Assembly (NCBI RefSeq): GCF_000739715.2
Contig: NZ_BBJC02000001.1
Span: forward strand, 342,737 to 406,736
DNA: 64,000 nucleotides
Reading direction: 5' to 3'
Source: Falsirhodobacter sp. alg1
Lineage (GTDB): Bacteria > Pseudomonadota > Alphaproteobacteria > Rhodobacterales > Rhodobacteraceae
Shown here: positions 25,913 to 34,162 of the stretch, piece by piece
Layout of the letters: each line of letters begins with the position of its first letter
How positions within the stretch are numbered: position 1 is the stretch's first letter
The notes under the pieces: model-generated
Database searches by the model: none
What the model was told of the DNA's origin: nothing
What the model saw: the letters and a program-made list of their open reading frames with translations, nothing else
Made by a program: the position numbers and the translations under genes

Positions 25913-27202
25913 TTACGCCGCCGTTTCCCGGTCCGGACCCGGCAGGAACCGCGTGGCGATGAAGGACAGACTGGCGAGCGTGAGGGAACCGATCATCAGC
26001 GGAAGCGGTGTGCCGTTGAACGCGGCCCCGATCGGAATGGCGATGATCACCGCCCCTACCGTTCCGATAGACCCCATGACCGAAGCGGCAAGTCCTGCGC
26101 GATGCCCCAGAGGCTCCATCGCGAGGGCTGTCGCATTTCCGGCCAGCAGGCCGATCTGGAAGAACACGCCCAATGCATAGAGGACGAAAACCGCAAACTG
26201 TGCATTCACCCCCAACATGCCGCTGCCGATCAGAAGAATGGCAAGGGCCGAAAGGGCGATCTGCAGGCGCAGCATCAGCGCGATCATGAAACGCATTCCC
26301 ATCCGCTGCACAACCATGCCGTTGATCGCCCCGGAGCTGCCCGAAAGAATGGCGATTCCGGCAAACCACAGGTGGAATTCGCTGGCACGGTCAAAGCTGA
26401 TGTCGAAAATCTGCTGGATGGAGGACAGCATGGCAAACAGCGTCCCGAAGGCCGCGAGCTGCACGAAGATCATGATCCGGACCACGCGCATCGACAGGAT
26501 TTCCTTTGCACCGGCCAGAATGTTTCCCATCCGGAAGGGGACGCGACGCGCAGGGGGGAGCGTTTCACCCTGGCGCACCGATAGCCAGATGGCCGCGACA
26601 ATGGCGATCACGATCAGGCTCAGAAAGATTTCACGCCATCCTGCAATCCTGATTACAGCCTCTCCGAAGGTGGGGGCGATGGCGGGGAACAGGGTAAAGA
26701 CCATCATCGTGAAGGATGTGATCTGGGCCATTTGCCGCCCTGAATACAGATCGCGGACCATCGCCACTGTTACCGCCCGTGTAGCTGCGGCACCCAGGCC
26801 CTGAAGGATGCGGCCCGCCAGCAGAACCTCCAGAGAACCGGACGCCCAGCACATCACCGCCCCGGTGATGTAGAGCGCGGCACCGCCCAGCAGGACCGGC
26901 TTGCGGCCCCAATGGTCCGACATCGGGCCGGTCACGATGGTGCCCAGCCCCATGCCCAGCAAAAAGAAAGTGACGACCAGTTGCACAAGGTTCGGCGCGT
27001 CCGGGGAAAGGGCTGCGGCCATTTGCGGAAAGGCAGGTAACGTAGCGTCAGTTGAGAATGCAACGATCGCCATCATGGTGGCCATCATGCATACGAACTC
27101 TACCTTGGAAATTCGAGGTGGGGCAGGGGCGGTCGTGCTGTCATGCAGACCCGCCGGCGAGGGTGGACATACCGGATCAACGGCTTTGTCTTGATCAGGC
27201 AT
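25913..27202 (-). CDS. Bcr/CflA-type MFS drug exporter
   Basis: A 429-residue 12-helix major facilitator. After a 35-residue Pro-rich cytosolic N-terminus come the family signs: STDATLPAFPQMAAAL in helix 1, the loop-2 motif GPMSDHWGRKPVLLGG, GRILQGLGAAATRAVTVAMVRDLY in helices 4-5 and SFTMMVFTLFPAIAPTFG. This is the DHA1/Bcr-CflA group, proton-driven exporters of bicyclomycin, chloramphenicol and similar compounds. The ATG at 27202 has GAGGAG 7 bases upstream. It diverges from a MarR-type regulator that probably controls it through the 163-base gap. Confidence 0.88.
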   Translation of the reverse strand: MPDQDKAVDPVCPPSPAGLHDSTTAPAPPRISKVEFVCMMATMMAIVAFSTDATLPAFPQMAAALSPDAPNLVQLVVTFFLLGMGLGTIVTGPMSDHWGRKPVLLGGAALYITGAVMCWASGSLEVLLAGRILQGLGAAATRAVTVAMVRDLYSGRQMAQITSFTMMVFTLFPAIAPTFGEAVIRIAGWREIFLSLIVIAIVAAIWLSVRQGETLPPARRVPFRMGNILAGAKEILSMRVVRIMIFVQLAAFGTLFAMLSSIQQIFDISFDRASEFHLWFAGIAILSGSSGAINGMVVQRMGMRFMIALMLRLQIALSALAILLIGSGMLGVNAQFAVFVLYALGVFFQIGLLAGNATALAMEPLGHRAGLAASVMGSIGTVGAVIIAIPIGAAFNGTPLPLMIGSLTLASLSFIATRFLPGPDRETAA

Positions 27203-27323
27203 ATCCGGTCTCCTCGGGGTGGTTTCAATGCGGCAACGGTGTGTCTGTCGGGATGTTCCGCGCGATCCGTCTGGATGCGCGGACAAGATGGCGGATTCAA
27301 ATTTTTGATTTGGTCCTAATTAT

Positions 27324-27333
27324 TAGCATGCTA
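27324..27333. promoter_or_regulatory. Candidate MarR operator (TAGCATGCTA palindrome)
   Basis: A perfect 10-base palindrome inside an AT-rich stretch (27300-27345) in the gap between the divergent exporter and MarR genes, which is the usual place and form of a MarR-family operator. It is 33 bases upstream of the marR-like start. No second copy is obvious. Confidence 0.4.
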
Positions 27334-27365
27334 TATGTTATGCAAGAAGCAAGGGGTCTCCACAG

Positions 27366-27830
27366 GTGACGCGGAAGTTCGATTTTCATCTTTTGTTGCA
27401 CTCGGCTGCGCTTGTCGAAGAAGAGCTGCGCCAGCGTCTGGCCCTGGTCAAGCTGCTGCCCCGCCAGGCGCGGGTGATCGATGCCCTGGATCGCATGGGG
27501 CAGGCCTCGCAGATCGAGCTGGCCCGCGAATTCGGGGTAACCCCGGCCAGCATGAGCACAATGACCGCACGCCTGATCTCTGCGGGATTTATCTCCAGAA
27601 CCACGAATCCGACGGAGGCGCGCAGCAATGTCTTGCGGCTGACCCCCCGCGGTGAGGAACTGCTGGGCAAGATACATGCGTCATGGCGCGAGGTTGATCT
27701 TTTGATTGAATCCCGCCTGGGGCCGGATAAGAGCGGCGCATTGACACGATTGACCGGTGAGCTGCGCGATCAGCTTGGTGGTACGAACCCGACACCACAT
27801 CGGTCACAACAAACGGCCGAAACATCCTGA
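27366..27830 (+). CDS. MarR family transcriptional regulator
   Basis: A 154-residue winged-helix protein. The central wHTH spans about residues 30-100 (LPRQARVIDALDRMGQASQIELAREFG, then VTPASMSTMTARLISAGFISRTTNP and the wing RSNVLRLTPRGEELL), flanked by dimerisation helices. It starts with GTG at 27366. No in-frame ATG is nearby, and AAGGGG lies about 10 bases upstream. It is divergent from the Bcr/CflA exporter, so local repression of that gene (and of itself) relieved by an exported compound is likely. It is followed 11 bases later by a secreted YHYH protein. Confidence 0.88.
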   Translation: MTRKFDFHLLLHSAALVEEELRQRLALVKLLPRQARVIDALDRMGQASQIELAREFGVTPASMSTMTARLISAGFISRTTNPTEARSNVLRLTPRGEELLGKIHASWREVDLLIESRLGPDKSGALTRLTGELRDQLGGTNPTPHRSQQTAETS

Positions 27831-27841
27831 CGGAGCCAGTT

Positions 27842-28963
27842 ATGAAGCATGCCCTGATAACCGCATCTGCGCTTGCCCTTTTGGGCGCACCGCAATTTGC
27901 CCTGGCAGATACAAGCCAGGATTTCGCCGACAGTTTTCTGCCGACGGCATTTGTCGATGCGCCCGAGCTGGTGGAATGTGAGCTTTCGGACGGGACTACC
28001 AGCGAATGCTACAAGATGACGGTGGACAACAAGCCGGATGAATTCACCATCGGCCCGTTCTGCCCTTCCACCACCTCGGAGGACGGAGGTTTGTGGAATT
28101 GGGACGGGGACAAGGCGGGCCTTTACCGCATTGACGGGGCGTTCCTGCAGATGCTGGACGAGCAGGGTTTCCATTTCTACGACGCGGATGGCACGGTTCA
28201 CATCTCCGACCCGCGCACCGAACAGCCCGATGTGGACAATGCCTGCCTGCAAGCCTCGCTGGACGATGATGTGACGATGACGTTGCTGATTCCCGCCCAT
28301 CCCAAGCCGGCGGCAAAACCATCCCAATTGGGCACCGTGGCCAAGGTAGGGATTGCCCTAGACGGGGTTCCGATCTTTGCCGATGCGCCAAGCGTGCTGG
28401 ATACGGGCCATATGCCCGCGCTGGATGTCTGTGGCGGTCATATCGATCCGGGCGGTTGGTATCACTGGCATGCAACGGCGACCGATATCGGAACGGCTTT
28501 GAATTCGGCCAATGTTTCAGCCGATTGCGCATTGCAGCAGGACGCGACCGAGAAATTTGCCTATGCCTTTGACGGTTTTCCGATTTACGGCAGCCGTGAA
28601 ACAAACGGCAGCATGCCCGAAGGACTGGATGAATGCGGCGGGCATGATGAGGGTGAGGGATATCACTACCACGCATCCGAAGGCTTTCCGAACCTGCCCA
28701 CCTGTCTGAAGGGTGTGGTGGCCGAAAACAACTTCACCACCACAGCCGCAGGCGGCATCGGTTCCGAACATGGTGGCGGCCCCGGTGCGGGCCAGATGCC
28801 CCCCGGAATGGAAGAGGCGGCTGAAACATTGGGCGTGGATCCGCAGGACCTGATGCAGGCCCTGGGCGCACCGGGCCAGCGGCCCGATCTGGCCGAAGTT
28901 GCCGAAAAACTGGGTGTAAGTGAGGAAACCCTGCGGAATACGCTGCCGAAGCCCGGCCGCTGA
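27842..28963 (+). CDS. Secreted YHYH-domain protein
   Basis: A 373-residue exported protein: signal peptide about residues 1-22 (MKHALITASALALLGAPQFA), then the YHYH domain, with DVCGGHIDPGGWYHWHAT in the middle and LDECGGHDEGEGYHYHASEG near residue 275. The paired CGGH and H-rich motifs suggest metal binding. The eight or so cysteines would form disulfides. The last 75 residues are a Gly/Pro-rich tail with two LGV-centred helical repeats (AETLGVDPQDLMQAL, AEKLGVSEETLRNTL). The family has no established function. It lies 11 bases after the MarR gene, so it may share its regulation. Confidence 0.8.
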   Translation: MKHALITASALALLGAPQFALADTSQDFADSFLPTAFVDAPELVECELSDGTTSECYKMTVDNKPDEFTIGPFCPSTTSEDGGLWNWDGDKAGLYRIDGAFLQMLDEQGFHFYDADGTVHISDPRTEQPDVDNACLQASLDDDVTMTLLIPAHPKPAAKPSQLGTVAKVGIALDGVPIFADAPSVLDTGHMPALDVCGGHIDPGGWYHWHATATDIGTALNSANVSADCALQQDATEKFAYAFDGFPIYGSRETNGSMPEGLDECGGHDEGEGYHYHASEGFPNLPTCLKGVVAENNFTTTAAGGIGSEHGGGPGAGQMPPGMEEAAETLGVDPQDLMQALGAPGQRPDLAEVAEKLGVSEETLRNTLPKPGR

Positions 28964-28969
28964 CCCCTG

Positions 28970-29011
28970 TTCCGGAGGTGCGATCGATGACAGGCGATCA
29001 CACCTTCGGAA
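28970..29011 (+). other. Long hairpin between the YHYH and DUF1499 genes
   Basis: Bases 28970-28986 pair with 28995-29011: 17 positions with one C-A mismatch and one G-U pair, and an 8-base loop. It begins 7 bases past the YHYH stop codon and has no U-tract. It may be a 3'-end stabiliser, a processing site or a protein-binding site. Confidence 0.55.
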
Positions 29012-29104
29012 GGTACCGTCGCCATCTTTCCGGCTTGTCGCTAAAAATGATCATTTGCACCACGCCCAGCAATCGGCCCGATGCGGCCAAGTCGAGGAGA
29101 ATCC

Positions 29105-29878
29105 ATGTCAAACTTCCAGAGTAATCGTCCGGCCAATTCGAAGGCGGGCTCATCGGCCAAGGTCGGGGGCATCGTTCTTGTGGTCGCCATTCTTGCCGTG
29201 GCGGCGACACTGATCATCATGTTCGGCGCGCGGCTTGGCCTGTGGACGCCGGGGTATGGATTCGGATTGTATCGCGCCTATGCCAACTCGATCGCCTATG
29301 TCGTGACGGGACTGGCACTGGTTGCCCTGATCTATTGCATCGTGCGCGGCGGCACGGGCGGAAAAATCTATTCGGTGATTGCCCTTTTGTTGGGCATCGG
29401 GTTGTGCGGGCCACAGCTGATGGCCAAGATCAATCCGCCAGCACGGGTTCCACCCATCCATGACATCTCTACCAATACCGAAAACCCGCCGGCCTTCATG
29501 GTGATCGACGACAGCCGTATCGAGGCGACCAATGATCTGGAATACGGCGGCCCGGAAGTTGCCAAGTTGCAGCACGAGGCCTATCCTGATGTGGTTCCGA
29601 TCATGACGGACATGTCGGAATCCGACGCCTATGATCACGCGCTGGAGGTGGCAAAGGCCACTGGCTGGGAGATCGTGGGCGAGGATAAAGCCGCAATGCG
29701 GTTCGAGGCCACTGCCCGTACTGCCGTGTTCTATTTTGCTGATGATATCGTTGTCACAGTCTCACCGGCTGATACCGGGAGCCGTGTGGACATGCGGAGT
29801 GTTTCGCGGATCGGTCGCAGCGACCAAGGCAAGAACGCCGAGCGTATCCGGACGTTCATCAAGGACTTCAACGAGTAA
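29105..29878 (+). CDS. DUF1499 family membrane protein
   Basis: A 257-residue protein. The N-terminal 110 residues carry three hydrophobic segments (GGIVLVVAILAVAATLIIMFG, NSIAYVVTGLALVALIYCIV, IYSVIALLLGIGLCG). The rest is the soluble DUF1499 domain, with VPPIHDISTNTENPPAF and the C-terminal RVDMRSVSRIGRSDQGKNAERI, which are conserved family segments. Function is unknown. DUF1499 proteins are widespread in alphaproteobacteria and algae. GAGGAG lies 6 bases before the ATG at 29105. It converges on a DJ-1 family gene with a shared terminator. Confidence 0.85.
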   Translation: MSNFQSNRPANSKAGSSAKVGGIVLVVAILAVAATLIIMFGARLGLWTPGYGFGLYRAYANSIAYVVTGLALVALIYCIVRGGTGGKIYSVIALLLGIGLCGPQLMAKINPPARVPPIHDISTNTENPPAFMVIDDSRIEATNDLEYGGPEVAKLQHEAYPDVVPIMTDMSESDAYDHALEVAKATGWEIVGEDKAAMRFEATARTAVFYFADDIVVTVSPADTGSRVDMRSVSRIGRSDQGKNAERIRTFIKDFNE

Positions 29879-29936
29879 TCATCCAGCCTCATCGCTGCCT
29901 TTGCCGGGCGGCGGTGCGCTTCGATATGGTCGTGAT

Positions 29937-29967
29937 AAAAAGGGGAGCCGTTCGGCTCCCCTTTTCA
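29937..29967. terminator. Bidirectional terminator
   Basis: A 12-base perfect stem (29938-29949 with 29954-29965, loop GTTC) with A/T tracts on both sides. It lies between the converging DUF1499 and DJ-1 family genes and can serve both. Confidence 0.88.
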
Positions 29968-29971
29968 GTGA

Positions 29972-30646
29972 TTACAGCATGCCAAGAAGCTGGCGGGCGG
30001 CTTCCTCGGATGATGCCGGATTCTGGCCTGTTACCAGTCTGCCGTCCTTCAGCACATAGGACCCCCAATCGGGGCCTTTGCTGTAGATCCCGCCCTGGGC
30101 GGTCAGCATGTCCTCTACCAGAAACGGCACGACCTTTGTCAGGCCGACAGCTTCCTCTTCGGTATTGGTGAACCCGGTCACCTGCCGTCCTTTGGTAAAG
30201 GGGGCGCCATCCTTGGTCTTCACATTCTTGAACACGCCGGGGGCATGGCATACCGCACCGACCGGACGATCACTGTTTGCAAAGGTTTCGATCAACCTGA
30301 TGCTATGGGCATCCTCGGCCAGATCCCACAGGGGGCCGTGCCCGCCAGGATAGAAGATCGCATCATAGTCCTCTGCCGCTACATCGCCCAGCAAACGGGT
30401 GCTTGCCAGGGCTTGCTGGGCTGCTTGATCCCCCTTGAACCGTTTGGTGGCCTCGGTCTGAGCATCGGGCGCATCGCTTGAGGGATCAAGGGGCGGCTGG
30501 CCGCCCTTGGGCGAGGCCAGAACAACCTCGGCCCCCGCGTCCTTGAACACGTAATAGGGCGCGGCAAATTCCTCGAGCCAGAAGCCCGTCTTGTTGCCGG
30601 TATCGCCCAACTTGTCGTGAGAGGTCAGAACCATAAGAATTTTCAT
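29972..30646 (-). CDS. DJ-1/PfpI family protein (Hsp31-like glyoxalase III type)
   Basis: A 224-residue class I glutamine-amidotransferase-like protein. The catalytic cysteine is C133 with H134 in VGAVCHAPG, the partner glutamate is near E25 in GFWLEEF, and YPGGHGPLWDL forms the oxyanion loop. This combination matches the Hsp31/YDR533c branch, many members of which detoxify methylglyoxal (glutathione-independent glyoxalase) or protect proteins from glycation. It lies 17 bases downstream of an NADP-dependent reductase on the same strand, so the two may act together against reactive carbonyls. Confidence 0.86.
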   Translation of the reverse strand: MKILMVLTSHDKLGDTGNKTGFWLEEFAAPYYVFKDAGAEVVLASPKGGQPPLDPSSDAPDAQTEATKRFKGDQAAQQALASTRLLGDVAAEDYDAIFYPGGHGPLWDLAEDAHSIRLIETFANSDRPVGAVCHAPGVFKNVKTKDGAPFTKGRQVTGFTNTEEEAVGLTKVVPFLVEDMLTAQGGIYSKGPDWGSYVLKDGRLVTGQNPASSEEAARQLLGML

Positions 30647-30663
30647 GTCGGATGCTCTCTTTC

Positions 30664-31695
30664 TCAGGCGTTCAGTTTGATGACGCGTTTGCCAAAGGCT
30701 TCACCGTTCAGCAGGCCGATGAAGGCTTCGGGGGCTTTCTCCAGGCCCTCGATCATCTCTTCGCGGTATTTGATCTTGCCCTCCTTGACCCAGTCGCCCA
30801 TCTGCTTGGCGAATTCGTCATAAAGATGGCCGAACTCTTCGAACACGATAAAGCCGCGCAGGGTCATACGTTTGCGCAGGATGGTTCCCATCAGCAGGCT
30901 CAGGCGATCCGGACCGTCGGGCAGGGAGGTGGCATTGTATTGCGAGATAAGGCCACAGACAGGAATGCGGGCAAAGGGATTCAGCAAGGGAAATACGGCG
31001 TCGAACACCTTGCCGCCGACGTTCTCGAAATAGATGTCGATGCCTTTGGGTGTGGCGGCTGCCAATGCGTCCGGAAAGTCCTTGGCCTTGTAATCGATGC
31101 AGGCATCGAACCCCAGTTTCTCGACCACATGGGCGCATTTGTCCGCGCCGCCGGCAATACCGACCACATGCAGGCCAAGCACCTTGGCGATCTGGCCCAC
31201 GGTGGCACCAACAGGTCCGCTGGCACCGGCGACAACCAGCGTCTCGCCCTTTTGCGGCTTGCCGATCTGGGTCAGCCCGCCCCAGGCGGTCAGGCCCGGC
31301 ATTCCCAGCACCCCGAGCGCCCAGGATGGGTTTTCAGGCGATTTGCCAAGGTTGATGACACCCTTGCCGTCGGTCACCGCGTAATCCTGCCATCCGCCGA
31401 AGGCTACCACCCAATCGCCTTCTTGAAATCCGTCAACATGGGAGGTGACAACCTGCGCCACGGTACCGCCGACCATCACATCGCCAAGTTCGACCGGTGG
31501 GGCATAAGAGGGGGCATCGCTCATCCGGCCGCGCATGTAGGGGTCCAGAGACAGATACTCGTTGCGGATCAGCATCTGGCCGTCCTTGGCTTCCGGCAGG
31601 CTGTCTGTTTCAAGGCGAAGCGTATTGCTGTCAGGCTCCCCCGTCGGGCGCTGTGCCAGAACAAATTTGCGATTTTCGGTTTTCGATTGCGCCAT
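30664..31695 (-). CDS. NADP-dependent zinc-free alcohol dehydrogenase/enone reductase (CurA-like)
   Basis: A 343-residue medium-chain reductase of the leukotriene B4 dehydrogenase/CurA group. LSLDPYMRGRM is the family signature near residue 55, GMPGLTAWGGL precedes the nucleotide fold and VVAGASGPVGATVGQIAK is the NADPH loop, with FENVGGKVFDAV in the C-terminal half. It has no zinc ligands. Such enzymes reduce the C=C bond of alpha,beta-unsaturated aldehydes and ketones. AGGAA lies 7 bases before the ATG at 31695. It precedes the DJ-1 family gene by 17 bases. Confidence 0.88.
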   Translation of the reverse strand: MAQSKTENRKFVLAQRPTGEPDSNTLRLETDSLPEAKDGQMLIRNEYLSLDPYMRGRMSDAPSYAPPVELGDVMVGGTVAQVVTSHVDGFQEGDWVVAFGGWQDYAVTDGKGVINLGKSPENPSWALGVLGMPGLTAWGGLTQIGKPQKGETLVVAGASGPVGATVGQIAKVLGLHVVGIAGGADKCAHVVEKLGFDACIDYKAKDFPDALAAATPKGIDIYFENVGGKVFDAVFPLLNPFARIPVCGLISQYNATSLPDGPDRLSLLMGTILRKRMTLRGFIVFEEFGHLYDEFAKQMGDWVKEGKIKYREEMIEGLEKAPEAFIGLLNGEAFGKRVIKLNA

Positions 31696-31946
31696 GAGAA
31701 CGTTCCTTTTTGATCGCGTCATGAACAGAACGTGCGCCGATGCGTATGGGTCCAGCGGCGCCGCACTGTTCGAAATGCGTGTGACCGATATCTAGGAAGG
31801 CCCGACCGGATCGCCAAGTCCGCAAAATATAAAGATTTAATTCGACACGCTGCGGTGGGTTGCCGTCTGGATAACGGATCGCGCTGAATAAAACGTGAGA
31901 GCTTCGACAGCTCGGCACGTTGGAAATGCCAGGGGCCATAAATGAC

Positions 31947-31980
31947 AAAGCCCCGTAAGTCACGAGGACCACGGGGCTTT
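31947..31980 (-). terminator. Hairpin downstream of tRNA-Leu, likely terminator
   Basis: AAAGCCCCGT (31947-31956) pairs with ACGGGGCTTT (31971-31980) around a 14-base loop, followed on the minus strand by GTCATTT. It lies 11 bases past the tRNA 3' end. The rest of the 296-base gap between the reductase gene and the tRNA shows no gene that I can support. Confidence 0.6.
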
Positions 31981-31991
31981 CGCCAAGACTT

Positions 31992-32076
31992 TGGTGCCCA
32001 GAAGAGGACTCGAACCTCCACGCCTTGCGGCACACGGACCTGAACCGTGCGCGTCTACCAATTCCGCCATCTGGGC
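31992..32076 (-). tRNA. tRNA-Leu (anticodon CAG)
   Basis: On the minus strand an 85-base cloverleaf begins GCCCAGA and ends TCTGGGCACCA, so the CCA end is encoded. The D arm contains GGCGGAATTGGTAGACGC. The anticodon loop TTCAGGT carries CAG at 32040-32042. A class-II variable arm (TGCCGCAAGGCGT) and the TTCGAGTCC T-loop complete it. It decodes CUG, by far the most used leucine codon in this window. Confidence 0.96.
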
Positions 32077-32222
32077 TGATGTCGTGGCGGTGATCTACCT
32101 AGAGCGGCGGGGGGTGTCAATGCGGAATTTGAAGATTTTTTACGAAGATCTCTCAAGGCTTGCCCGCAGGGGATAGTCGGCGTATCTCAACCCAAGTCAG
32201 GCAGGACCCGGAGGGTATGGGA

Positions 32223-33203
32223 ATGACCAAGCTCGTCACGATTTTCGGCGGTTCCGGATTCGTCGGTCGCTATGTTGCGCGTCGGTTGGCGCGGGATGGA
32301 TGGCGCATTCGCATCGCCGTCCGCCGCCCGAATGAGGCGCTGTTTCTCAAACCCTATGGCGCTGTAGGGCAGGTAGAACCTGTTTTCTGCAATATTCGGG
32401 ATGATGCATCGGTACATTCGGTGCTGGCGGGTGCGGATGCGGTGGTGAACTGCGTCGGTATTCTTGCCCCCAGCGGGCGGAACGGATTCGATTCCATTCA
32501 GGTGGAAGGTGCTGGCCGCGTTGCCCGTCTGGCCGCCGAGGCTGGGGTCGGGCGTCTGGTCCATATTTCCGCCATCGGCGCGGATGCGCAATCGGACAGC
32601 GACTATGCCCGTTCCAAGGCAGAGGGTGAAGGGGCCGTTCGTGCCGCATTCCCCGCCGCGGTGATTCTGCGCCCTTCGATCATTTTCGGGCCGGAGGATG
32701 AATTCTTCAACCGTTTTGCCGCAATGGCCCGCCCTTGGCCCGTTCTGCCGGTGATCCACGCCGATACCAAATTCCAGCCGGTCTATGTCGATGATGTGGC
32801 GAAGGCGGTTGTGGCCGGGATCGATGGGGCCGCTCCGGGGATCTACGAGCTGGGCGGCCCGGAGGTCGAAACCTTCCGCGCCTTGATGGATCAGATGCTG
32901 GTTGTGATCATGCGCAAGCGCAAGGTTGTCGAACTGCCTCTAGGATTGGCCAATATCATGGCTTCGGTCATGGACGGGCTTTCGAGTGCGTCCGGTGGGC
33001 TGATCGCCAATACCACGGTTTCCCGCGACCAGTTGAAACTGCTGGCCAAGGACAACGTCGTGGCGGCAAATGCGCAGGGTTTCGCCGAGCTTGGGGTGGA
33101 GCCTCTGGCATTTGAGGCTGTGATCCCGGAATACCTGTGGCGTTTCCGCCCCTCCGGCCAATATGCCCGGATGCGGGAATCAGCGAAATCACGCAAGGCC
33201 TGA
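32223..33203 (+). CDS. NDUFA9-like NAD(P)-binding protein (atypical SDR)
   Basis: A 326-residue atypical short-chain dehydrogenase. The N-terminal fold [17 protein letters not shown] carries the dinucleotide loop GGSGFVG, then [18 protein letters not shown] and [14 protein letters not shown] with the Tyr-x-x-x-Lys pair, [18 protein letters not shown] and [11 protein letters not shown]. It matches the complex-I-associated NDUFA9 family, in which bound NADPH has a structural role. Bacterial members are also annotated as NADH-ubiquinone oxidoreductase assembly proteins. No nuo genes are near. GGAGG sits 8 bases before the ATG at 32223. It is followed after 8 bases by uppP. Confidence 0.85.
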   Translation: MTKLVTIFGGSGFVGRYVARRLARDGWRIRIAVRRPNEALFLKPYGAVGQVEPVFCNIRDDASVHSVLAGADAVVNCVGILAPSGRNGFDSIQVEGAGRVARLAAEAGVGRLVHISAIGADAQSDSDYARSKAEGEGAVRAAFPAAVILRPSIIFGPEDEFFNRFAAMARPWPVLPVIHADTKFQPVYVDDVAKAVVAGIDGAAPGIYELGGPEVETFRALMDQMLVVIMRKRKVVELPLGLANIMASVMDGLSSASGGLIANTTVSRDQLKLLAKDNVVAANAQGFAELGVEPLAFEAVIPEYLWRFRPSGQYARMRESAKSRKA

Positions 33204-33211
33204 CAATTATT

Positions 33212-34006
33212 ATGATTGATGTACTCGAAGCCCTTCTCCTTGGTGTGGTGGAGGGGCTGACCGAGTTCATTCCCGTCTCCTCGACCGGCCATCTGCTGCT
33301 GTTGGGCCATGCCATCGGTTTTGACAGCGCAGGCCATGCTTTCGAGGTGATGGTGCAACTGGGGGCGGTGCTGGCGGTGGCCTCACTTTACGCCGCGCGC
33401 CTTTGGGGTGTGGTGCAGGCTGCGCCGCATGACCCTTCGGCCCGCCGGTTTCTGGCTTCGGTTCTGGTGGCGTTCCTGCCTGCGGTATTCATCGGGGTCA
33501 TGGCGCATGATATCATCAAGAGTGTTCTGTTCGAGACGCCGCGTCTGATCGCACTGATGCTGATTCTGGGCGGGGCGGTTCTGATCTTCGTGGATCGTCT
33601 GGCATTGGTGCCGCGATATGAGGATGCGACGCGTCTGCCCTTGGGCGTGGCATTGAAGATCGGGGTGATCCAATGCATCGCGATGATTCCGGGTGTGTCG
33701 CGATCAGGCGCCACGATTGTGGGGGCCCTGGCCCTCGGGGTTAGCAAGCGTGCTGCGGCCGAATTTTCGTTCTTCCTTTCGATGCCCACGATGTTGGGCG
33801 CCTTTGCCTATGACCTGATGAAGAACCGGGATGTGCTGGATGCGGCGCAGGTGGAAACCATCGTCATCGGCTTCATCGCGGCCTTCATTTCCGGCCTTTG
33901 CGTGGTGCGCTGGCTGCTGGGATATGTATCGCGACACGGCTACGCAATTTTCGGCTGGTGGCGAATCGTGGTTGGAATCATTGCCTTGGTAGCGCTTAGC
34001 ATATGA
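33212..34006 (+). CDS. uppP: Undecaprenyl-diphosphatase
   Basis: A 264-residue multi-pass membrane enzyme that recycles the lipid carrier of peptidoglycan synthesis and gives bacitracin resistance. Both family motifs are intact: [16 protein letters not shown] near residue 12-27 and [10 protein letters not shown] in the middle, containing the catalytic Glu, Ser and Arg. About eight hydrophobic segments are visible. The ATG at 33212 lies 8 bases after the NDUFA9-like gene, suggesting co-transcription. Confidence 0.93.
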   Translation: MIDVLEALLLGVVEGLTEFIPVSSTGHLLLLGHAIGFDSAGHAFEVMVQLGAVLAVASLYAARLWGVVQAAPHDPSARRFLASVLVAFLPAVFIGVMAHDIIKSVLFETPRLIALMLILGGAVLIFVDRLALVPRYEDATRLPLGVALKIGVIQCIAMIPGVSRSGATIVGALALGVSKRAAAEFSFFLSMPTMLGAFAYDLMKNRDVLDAAQVETIVIGFIAAFISGLCVVRWLLGYVSRHGYAIFGWWRIVVGIIALVALSI

Positions 34007-34162
34007 TGGGTAAGCATTGCTGACATTATTTTTTGTAATTTTGGTCGGAAAATCTAGTATGCTAGATAAATAATGGCATAAAGGTCAGTCATGCTGACTT
34101 TTATTGAAAATGGGCTGCGTATAAAAGGCTGACGACCGCCTTATCGCAAGGATTGCCCAGCC

